Source: Gemmatimonadota bacterium (GTDB lineage: Bacteria; Gemmatimonadota; Gemmatimonadetes; Longimicrobiales; RSA9). Taken from it: a stretch of DNA of 17,509 bases. Under the pieces are notes generated by a model. It saw only the letters and a program-made list of their open reading frames with translations. It made no database searches and was not told the DNA's origin. The position numbers and the translations under genes are program-made. The stretch's first letter is position 1. Each line of letters starts with the position of its first letter. The DNA lies in the NCBI GenBank assembly GCA_016207445.1, contig JACQPS010000358.1:1-17509 (forward strand), in the 5' to 3' direction. This document shows, one piece after another, positions 12,986-17,509 of this stretch.

Positions 12986-13933
12986 ATGACGAGCAGTCGA
13001 CCCGATGCGCGGGTCATCGTGAACCCGGCGGCCGGCGGTGGAGCGGCGGCGCGTTTGTGGCCGGAGCTCGAGCGCGAGCTCGGGCGCCGCGGCCTCGAGA
13101 TCGACATCGCCCGCACCACGGGGCGCGGGCACGGCGTCGAGCTCGCGCGGGCTGCGGCCGAAGCGGGAACACGGCTGGTCATCGCCGTGGGTGGCGACGG
13201 CACGGTCCACGAGGTGGCGAACGGGCTGCTGCGTGCGTTCGACGCCGACGGCGCGCGCAGCACGCTGGGTGTGGTGCCGGTGGGGACGGGAAACGATTTC
13301 GTGAAGATGCTCGGCGACCTGCGGGATCGCCGACGAGCCTACGATACGCTCGTGACCGGTGTGGTGCAGCGCTTCGATGTGGGTGTGGCCGAGTGGGACG
13401 GGGGCAGCGAGTTTTTCGTCAATGGGTTGGGCACGGGCGTGGACGTCGAGGTGGTGCGGCAAATCCAGCGGCTCCCGCGTCTGCCGGGCGTGCTCGGCTA
13501 CCTCCTGGGGTTGATGCGGGCCGTCTGGCGTTTCCGGGCGATCCCGCTGCGCATCCGCCTGGACGGCCAGGAGCGCGAGAAGAGGCTCATGCTGCTCGCG
13601 GTCACCAACGGTCGCTGCATCGGTGGGGGGTTTCATATCTGTCCCTCCGCGCGCCCCGATGACGGCCGGTTCGATGTCTGCGTCGTGGACGAGTTGAGCC
13701 GCCTCCAGATCGCCCGCGTCATTCCCCGGGTATTGCGGGGCACGCACGGCGGCCTGCCGATGGTCGAGCTGCGTCAGGCGAGCTTCGTGGAGATCGAAGC
13801 GATGGGACCTGAAGCCCTCTTCTTCCAGCTCGACGGCGAGCTGCGCGAACCGGGCACGCGGCGCGTGCGCGTGCGTATCCGCCCCGCGGCGCTCCCCGTG
13901 CTGCTCCCGGCGGACCGCGGAGGCCGGGCTTGA
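12986..13933 (+). CDS. Diacylglycerol kinase-family lipid kinase (YegS/DgkB-like)
   Basis: Members phosphorylate diacylglycerol, sphingoid bases or related lipids with ATP at the inner membrane. The 315-residue product has the catalytic-domain landmarks VIVNPAAGGG (10-19), VGGDGTVHEVANG (68-80, nucleotide binding) and VVPVGTGNDFVKML (96-109). It also has the second-domain strand pattern with TNGRCIGGGFHICPSARPDDG near 205-225. Length matches YegS/DgkB/BmrU proteins. The ATG at 12986 sits seven bases after a TATAAT box. The stop overlaps the start of the DUF5683 gene by four bases, so the two form an operon. The lipid substrate cannot be read from sequence; phospholipid turnover is likely given the neighbouring lipid genes. 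Confidence 0.92.
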   Translation: MTSSRPDARVIVNPAAGGGAAARLWPELERELGRRGLEIDIARTTGRGHGVELARAAAEAGTRLVIAVGGDGTVHEVANGLLRAFDADGARSTLGVVPVGTGNDFVKMLGDLRDRRRAYDTLVTGVVQRFDVGVAEWDGGSEFFVNGLGTGVDVEVVRQIQRLPRLPGVLGYLLGLMRAVWRFRAIPLRIRLDGQEREKRLMLLAVTNGRCIGGGFHICPSARPDDGRFDVCVVDELSRLQIARVIPRVLRGTHGGLPMVELRQASFVEIEAMGPEALFFQLDGELREPGTRRVRVRIRPAALPVLLPADRGGRA

Positions 13934-14619
13934 GCGAGCGCGACCAGGCCCTGAGCCGCCAGAAGGCGCACGCCGCCGCAGGCTGTGTCCTCGCATGGCT
14001 CGCCGCGTGCGCGGCGGTGGCGCCGCTCGCGGCACAGCGGCCGGCGCCCGCCGACACGGCCGCCGATACCATGACGACGCCGGCAGCCGCCGATCGCAGC
14101 CAAGGGGCCGCGCCCGAGCGGACCGGTCCGAGTCCGGCCGGCTCGTTCGTGCGCTCGCTGCTCGTGCCGGGCTGGGGGCAGGCGGCGGTCGGCGCGCATT
14201 TCCGCGGCGGCGTGTACTTCGCCACCCAGACGGGAAGCTGGTACATGCTGCTGAAGACGACGGCGCGGCTGGCGGAGGCTCGCGACGTGGCAGCGCAGCG
14301 CGTGGAGGCGCGGCGCGCGGATCTGTTCGCTCGAGCCGCGACGGACACGACGCTCGCCCGGCGCCTCGGGGATCCGGATACGCTCGCCGCCGAGATCGCG
14401 GCGGACAGCAGCGTCGCCCTGGCTCGCAGGCTCATCGACTCGCGCGAGGAGCAGCGCGAGGACTGGATCGCGTGGACGGTCTTCTGGACGCTCGTGAGCG
14501 CGGCCGACGCCTACGTCAGCGCCCACCTCGCGGACTTCCCGGCCGAGCTGGCCGTCGAGCCGCGTCGAGGCGGCGGCTTCAATCTCGGCGCGCGCGTGCC
14601 CCTGCGCAGACGCCGTTGA
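13930..14619 (+). CDS. Secreted or membrane DUF5683-like protein
   Basis: The 229-residue product starts at TTG 13930, overlapping the lipid-kinase stop (TTGA). Residues about 15-35 form a signal peptide or N-terminal helix (CVLAWLAACAAVAPLAAQ). A Pro/Ala/Thr-rich stretch follows to about 70. The core then shows SFVRSLLVPGWGQAAVGAHFRGGVYF (about 72-97), a helical middle with many Arg and Asp, and WIAWTVFWTLVSAADAYVSAHLADF (about 178-202). The phrase 'S...PGWGQ ... D.Y..AHL..F' is characteristic of DUF5683, a family of small membrane proteins of unknown function common in FCB-group bacteria. Two hydrophobic segments suggest the inner membrane with parts outside. It is translated with the lipid kinase, so a lipid-linked role is possible but inferred. 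Confidence 0.8.
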   Translation: MSERDQALSRQKAHAAAGCVLAWLAACAAVAPLAAQRPAPADTAADTMTTPAAADRSQGAAPERTGPSPAGSFVRSLLVPGWGQAAVGAHFRGGVYFATQTGSWYMLLKTTARLAEARDVAAQRVEARRADLFARAATDTTLARRLGDPDTLAAEIAADSSVALARRLIDSREEQREDWIAWTVFWTLVSAADAYVSAHLADFPAELAVEPRRGGGFNLGARVPLRRRR

Positions 14620-14643
14620 ACGGCATGCTCCCGGCGGGCGTGT

Positions 14644-15396
14644 CTACGTCCGGCTGTGCCCGCCCCTCGTGCCGCTCCAGGCGTGCAGCTCGGGAATGCC
14701 GGCGGCGACGGTGATGAACGACTGGTGCTGGACCCAGTCCCCCGCGTTCAGGTAAAAGCGCCCCGCCCCCTCCTCGACCACCGCGGGAACGTGGGCGTGC
14801 CCGCAGACCACCCAACCCAGGCTCGGGTCGTCGCGGAGTTGCCGCCGGGCCCACTCCTCGATGAAGCGGGCGCGCCCCCGCACCACCTCCTCGCTCTCTC
14901 CCCTGGTTTCGGTGGTCGAGACCAGCCGGGCCAGGCGCACGCCCAGCTCCGGATGCAGTGCGCGGAAGCCGGCGATGGCGGCGCGGCTGCGTAGCACGCT
15001 CTTGAGCACCCGGTAGCGGAAGTCGCCACGGCCGAGTCCATCGCCGTGCGCCACCAGCGCCGGCCGCCCGCCCAGCTCGGTCCGGAGCATGCCCGTGTGG
15101 AACGCCACCCCCACCTCCTCGCGCAGGAACCGGCCTCCCCAGGCGTCGTGATTGCCCCCGAGCAGCGTCACCGGGATGCCCGCCTCGACCAGGCGCGCGA
15201 GAGCGGCCAGCACCCGGAAGTGCTTGCCCGGGATCACGTCGCCGTACTCGAACCAGAAGTCGAACAGGTCGCCGACCAGGAGCAGCGAGCGGCCGTGGCC
15301 GCCCACGTGCTCGAGGAAGCGCAGGAAGTCGTGCTCCGTGGCGCGCGGGACTGCGCCCAGGTGCACATCGGAGGCGATGAACTCCGGCCGGGTCAT
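14644..15396 (-). CDS. lpxH: UDP-2,3-diacylglucosamine diphosphatase-like metallophosphoesterase (LpxH)
   Basis: LpxH cleaves UDP-2,3-diacylglucosamine to lipid X in lipid A synthesis at the inner-membrane face. The 250-residue product has all the calcineurin-type metal motifs in order: SDVHLGA (9-15), GDLFDFWFEYG (42-52), LGGNHDAWGG (78-87), LVAHGDGLG and CGHAHVPAV. The FDFWFE and HGDG forms are those of the LpxH group and not of general phosphodiesterases. The start ATG at 15396 follows a plausible -10 box by eight bases with no Shine-Dalgarno, so it may be leaderless. Upstream ATG or GTG codons would add non-homologous residues. It converges on the DUF5683 gene with 24 bases between and no terminator hairpin. 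Related LpxH2-like enzymes cannot be fully excluded. Confidence 0.92.
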   Translation of the reverse strand: MTRPEFIASDVHLGAVPRATEHDFLRFLEHVGGHGRSLLLVGDLFDFWFEYGDVIPGKHFRVLAALARLVEAGIPVTLLGGNHDAWGGRFLREEVGVAFHTGMLRTELGGRPALVAHGDGLGRGDFRYRVLKSVLRSRAAIAGFRALHPELGVRLARLVSTTETRGESEEVVRGRARFIEEWARRQLRDDPSLGWVVCGHAHVPAVVEEGAGRFYLNAGDWVQHQSFITVAAGIPELHAWSGTRGGHSRT

Positions 15397-15404
15397 GGCG
15401 CGCC

Positions 15405-15433
15405 AAGCTACTGGCGGGTGCCACCCGCGACAA
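15405..15433 (-). promoter_or_regulatory. Promoter of lpxH, probably leaderless
   Basis: On the minus strand TTGTCG (plus 15428-15433), a 17-base spacer and TAGCTT (15405-15410) precede the lpxH ATG (15396) by eight bases. It is back to back with the microcompartment promoter. Confidence 0.55.
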
Positions 15434-15438
15434 GACCG

Positions 15439-15467
15439 TTGACGGCCCGTGCTCCCGCGTATACCTT
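15439..15467 (+). promoter_or_regulatory. Promoter of the microcompartment operon
   Basis: TTGACG (15439-15444) and TACCTT (15462-15467) are separated by 17 bases; TATACC (15460-15465) with 15 bases is an alternative. Transcription would start near 15474, leaving a 65-nt leader. The first gene has GGAGGAG (15528-15534) four bases before its ATG. Confidence 0.55.
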
Positions 15468-15538
15468 GGGCGCGTCTCACGCGCAGCCGGCTCCCGGTTC
15501 CCTGACAAGAACGCAGCACGTACTCGCGGAGGAGCTCC

Positions 15539-15820
15539 ATGCCCCTGGATGCGCTCGGAATGATCGAGACGAAGGGCCTGGTCGGGGCCATCGAAGCGGC
15601 CGACGCCATGGTCAAGGCGGCGAACGTGCGCCTGATCGGGAAGGAGAAGATCGGGGGCGGCTACGTGACCGTCATGGTGCGTGGCGATGTCGGCGCGGTC
15701 AAAGCCGCCACGGACGCGGGTGCGGCCGCGGCGGAGCGGGTGGGCGAGCTGGTCTCCGTGCACGTGATTCCGCGGCCGCACGCCGACGTGGAGATGATCC
15801 TGCCGCAGCGCGCGGAGTAA
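15539..15820 (+). CDS. BMC-H microcompartment shell hexamer protein (PduA/EutM/CcmK type)
   Basis: BMC-H proteins form hexameric tiles of a protein-shelled metabolosome, with a central pore for metabolites. The 93-residue product is a single complete BMC domain. It has LGMIETKGLVGAIEAADAMVKAANV (6-30), the pore-loop segment KEKIGGGYVTVMVRGDVGAVKAA (35-57) and the end VHVIPRPHADVE (74-85). The small IGGG pore loop and the VIPRPH end are typical of PduA/EutM-like tiles. The ATG at 15539 follows a strong ribosome site. The next shell gene begins six bases after its stop and an aldehyde dehydrogenase follows. Which substrate the compartment processes depends on genes beyond the window. Confidence 0.97.
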   Translation: MPLDALGMIETKGLVGAIEAADAMVKAANVRLIGKEKIGGGYVTVMVRGDVGAVKAATDAGAAAAERVGELVSVHVIPRPHADVEMILPQRAE

Positions 15821-15826
15821 GCGACC

Positions 15827-16411
15827 ATGGCGCGAGAGCGCCCCGCCCGCGCCCCGGAGCAGGCGTTGGGGATGGTCGAGACCATCGGCCTGGTCGGCGC
15901 GGTCGAGGCAGCCGATGCCGGAACGAAGGCTGCCGAGGTTCGCCTGCTGGGCCGCGAGTACGCGGACGCGGGCCTCGTCACCGTCTATTTCGCCGGGGCA
16001 GTCGCGGCCGTGAAGGCGGCCGTCGACGCCGGTGCCGCCGCGGCCCAGCGTGTGGGACAGCTCGTCTCCACTCACGTCATCCCACGTCCTCACCCGGATA
16101 CGGATGCGGCCGTCGACGCGGAGGTCGGGCCCGCGGCATCGCCGTCGGCGGCGCTTCAGGAAGAGCGACGCCGGCTGCGTGCCACGCGTCGTCCGACGGC
16201 GGCGGCGCTGGCGCCGCGGGAGCCCGGCCTTTTCGCTCCGCCCAGGACCCCCGGCACACTGCCGCCCCAGAGTGAGCTCGAGACCATGCGCGTGATCGAC
16301 CTGCGGCAGCTGGCCCGCGAGCTCGCCGATTTCCCGCTGCACGGCCGCGAGATCTCTCGGGCCGGGCGCTCGGAGCTGCTGCACGCCTTCGAAGCCTACC
16401 GCAACCGCTGA
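15827..16411 (+). CDS. BMC-H shell protein with long C-terminal extension
   Basis: The 194-residue product is about twice the size of a plain BMC-H. Residues about 12-91 are a BMC domain (LGMVETIGLVGAVEAADAG, VKAAVDAGAAAAQRVGQLVS, THVIPRPHPD), clearly paralogous to the preceding gene. Its pore loop reads EYADAG instead of EKIGGG, so the central pore would be larger-sided and acidic. Residues about 92-150 are a Pro/Ala/Arg-rich linker with a basic patch (QEERRRLRATRRP). Residues about 151-194 are a compact helical module (VIDLRQLARELADF then REISRAGRSELLHAFEAYR), faintly SAP- or Rho-N-like. Extended BMC-H proteins such as EutK and PduK are known, with unrelated tails. The tail could recruit cargo, nucleic acid or a partner; this is inference. 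Start ATG 15827 follows six bases after the upstream stop. Confidence 0.92.
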   Translation: MARERPARAPEQALGMVETIGLVGAVEAADAGTKAAEVRLLGREYADAGLVTVYFAGAVAAVKAAVDAGAAAAQRVGQLVSTHVIPRPHPDTDAAVDAEVGPAASPSAALQEERRRLRATRRPTAAALAPREPGLFAPPRTPGTLPPQSELETMRVIDLRQLARELADFPLHGREISRAGRSELLHAFEAYRNR

Positions 16412-16435
16412 CCTTCGCTTTCGCGGGGGGCGCCC

Positions 16436-17509
16436 TTGACCCAGGTCCTGGACCGCGATCTGGCCTCCATCCAGGAAGCACGCGCGCTCCTGCGCAAGGC
16501 CGCCGCCGCGGCCCGGATCTGGGCCGGGTCGACCCAGGAAGAGGTGGACCGGGTCTGCGAGGCCATGGCACTGGCCGGCGCCCGCGAAGCCGAGCGCCTG
16601 GCGCGGCTCGCCCGCGACGAGACCGGGATGGGCCGCACCGAGGACAAGATCCTGAAGAACAGATTCGGCTCCGAGGACGTGTGGCGCGCTTACAAGCCGC
16701 TGCGCACCCGCGACGTCCTGCGCATCTATCCCGACGCGCGCGTGAAGGAGCTCGGCGTGCCCATGGGTGTGGTCGCGGCCATTACCCCTTCGACCAACCC
16801 CACCTCCACCGCCCTGTACAAGGCGATCATCGCGGTGAAGGCGGGGAACGCGATCGTCTTCGCGCCGCACCCCCGCGCCACGCAGTGCGTGGTCGAGACC
16901 GTGCGCGTCCTGTTGGACGCGGCCGAGCGCGCCGGTGCGCCCCCCGACCTGATGAGTTCCATGTCCACCGTGACGCTCGAGGGCACGAACGAGCTCATGC
17001 GCAACGAGCTCACGGACGTGATCCTCGCGACGGGCGGTTCCGCCCTGGTCCACGCGGCCTACAGCGCGGGCAAGCCCGCCTTCGGCGTCGGTCCCGGCAA
17101 CGTGCCCGCGATCATCGAGCGCACGGCCGACGTGGACAAGGCGGTCGCGGACATCGTGGCGGGGAAAGCGTTCGACAACGGCCTGCTCTGCTCCGCCGAG
17201 AACTCGATCGTGTGCGACGCGCCCGTCGAGCGGCAGGTCCTGGAGCTGCTGCCGAAGTACAAGGCGTACCTCTGCAATGCCGACGAAAAGCGCAAGCTCG
17301 AGCAGACGCTCGCACCGCGCGGCCGTCTCAACACCGCACTGGCGGGACAGGACGCGCCGCTCATCGCGCAGCGTGCCGGCTTCTCGGTCGCCGCGGACAC
17401 ACGTGTGCTGGTCGTACGGCTGGAGAAGGTGGGCAGGGAAGAGGAGCCGCTCAGCATCGAGAAGCTGAGCCCCGTGCTCGGCTTGTACGTGGAAGACGGC
17501 TGGCGCGCC
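16436..17509 (+). CDS. CoA-acylating aldehyde dehydrogenase of a microcompartment (partial at 3' end)
   Basis: This is the signature enzyme of aldehyde-oxidising metabolosomes, converting an aldehyde, NAD+ and CoA to acyl-CoA (PduP/EutE family). 358 codons are present with no stop; the family is about 460-500 residues, so roughly the last quarter is cut off. Visible landmarks are VVAAITPSTNPTSTALYK near 111-128 (coenzyme pocket), ILATGGSALVHAAY near 195, and KPAFGVGPGNVPAII near 213. The active-site segment KAFDNGLLCSAENSIV holds catalytic Cys252. The start TTG 16436 has GGGGGGCG upstream and gives the family N-terminus (DRDLASIQEARALLRKA). That opening matches microcompartment aldehyde dehydrogenases of the Planctomycete/Verrucomicrobia type. 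The frame is the same as the shell gene before it, separated only by one TGA and 24 bases. Confidence 0.95.
   Translation, partial: MTQVLDRDLASIQEARALLRKAAAAARIWAGSTQEEVDRVCEAMALAGAREAERLARLARDETGMGRTEDKILKNRFGSEDVWRAYKPLRTRDVLRIYPDARVKELGVPMGVVAAITPSTNPTSTALYKAIIAVKAGNAIVFAPHPRATQCVVETVRVLLDAAERAGAPPDLMSSMSTVTLEGTNELMRNELTDVILATGGSALVHAAYSAGKPAFGVGPGNVPAIIERTADVDKAVADIVAGKAFDNGLLCSAENSIVCDAPVERQVLELLPKYKAYLCNADEKRKLEQTLAPRGRLNTALAGQDAPLIAQRAGFSVAADTRVLVVRLEKVGREEEPLSIEKLSPVLGLYVEDGWRA

Noticed and set aside
11749..13662. Long plus-strand open frame starting just after tRNA-Sec
   Set aside because: It runs antisense to the cupredoxin and transporter remnant and out of frame through the lipid kinase; composition is Arg/Ala-rich with no recognisable domain.
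12554..14035. Long minus-strand open frame opposite the lipid kinase
   Set aside because: It shadows the lipid kinase and DUF5683 genes on the other strand and shows no family pattern; only its last part coincides with transporter remnant sequence.
14579..17053. Very long open frame on the minus strand across lpxH and the microcompartment genes
   Set aside because: It is antisense to BMC-H, extended BMC-H and the aldehyde dehydrogenase, whose motifs are unmistakable. Low stop frequency in GC-rich DNA explains it.
2120..17509. Selenoprotein gene within the window
   Set aside because: All recognised genes have family-length products without an internal TGA. The only in-frame TGA of interest (16409) separates two proteins with good independent signals.
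1..17509. CRISPR array, insertion sequence, prophage or integrase
   Set aside because: No regularly spaced direct repeats, transposase or integrase motifs, or terminal inverted repeats were seen on either strand. tRNA-Sec and tmRNA, common integration sites, have no adjacent integrase or repeated 3' end here.

Overview
The window is GC-rich, densely packed DNA from a Gram-negative bacterium. The Gram-negative call rests on a lipid A gene (lpxH), an ADP-heptose precursor kinase (hldA) and an Mla-type outer-membrane lipid transport operon. A secreted protein with a FlgD/T9SS-type C-terminal fold, a DUF5683 protein and the base composition fit the FCB/Gemmatimonadota neighbourhood. That placement is an inference from gene style, not from a marker-gene phylogeny. 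No prophage, insertion sequence or CRISPR array was seen, so most of the window looks like ordinary chromosome with one accessory locus at the right end.

Layout. 1-192 is the tail of an unidentified gene, overlapping selB (185-2119), the selenocysteine elongation factor. A strong promoter overlapping the selB stop drives a small secreted FlgD/T9SS-like protein (2229-2732), which ends at a textbook terminator. Convergent to it is a two-gene operon, ptsN-like EIIA followed by a short C4 zinc-ribbon coiled-coil protein (3626 to 2812, minus). Divergent from that is dusB-larB-GAF protein (3751-6808, plus), then tmRNA with its own promoter and terminator (6824-7269). An mlaE-mlaF-mlaD operon runs on the minus strand (9968 to 7313), divergent from hldA-ridA (10065-11505, plus). 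Next come tRNA-Sec (11649-11745), a 19-bp hairpin, a convergent lipoprotein cupredoxin and a decayed MFS drug transporter (12267-12915, minus). After that are a diacylglycerol-kinase-like lipid kinase and a DUF5683 protein (12986-14619, plus), lpxH (15396 to 14644, minus), and divergent from it the start of a bacterial microcompartment locus: two BMC-H shell genes and a CoA-acylating aldehyde dehydrogenase cut by the window end.

How the genes fit together. selB and tRNA-Sec, about 9.5 kb apart, show that the genome decodes UGA as selenocysteine, although no confirmed selenoprotein lies in the window. mlaEFD, hldA and lpxH belong to outer-membrane construction and upkeep. The right end encodes the shell and signature enzyme of an aldehyde-oxidising metabolosome. 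Its second shell protein has a long C-terminal extension and an altered pore loop, and this is the most unusual part of the window. Several genes (dusB, the lipid kinase, lpxH) have a recognisable -10 box only 6-8 nt before the start codon, which suggests leaderless mRNAs.
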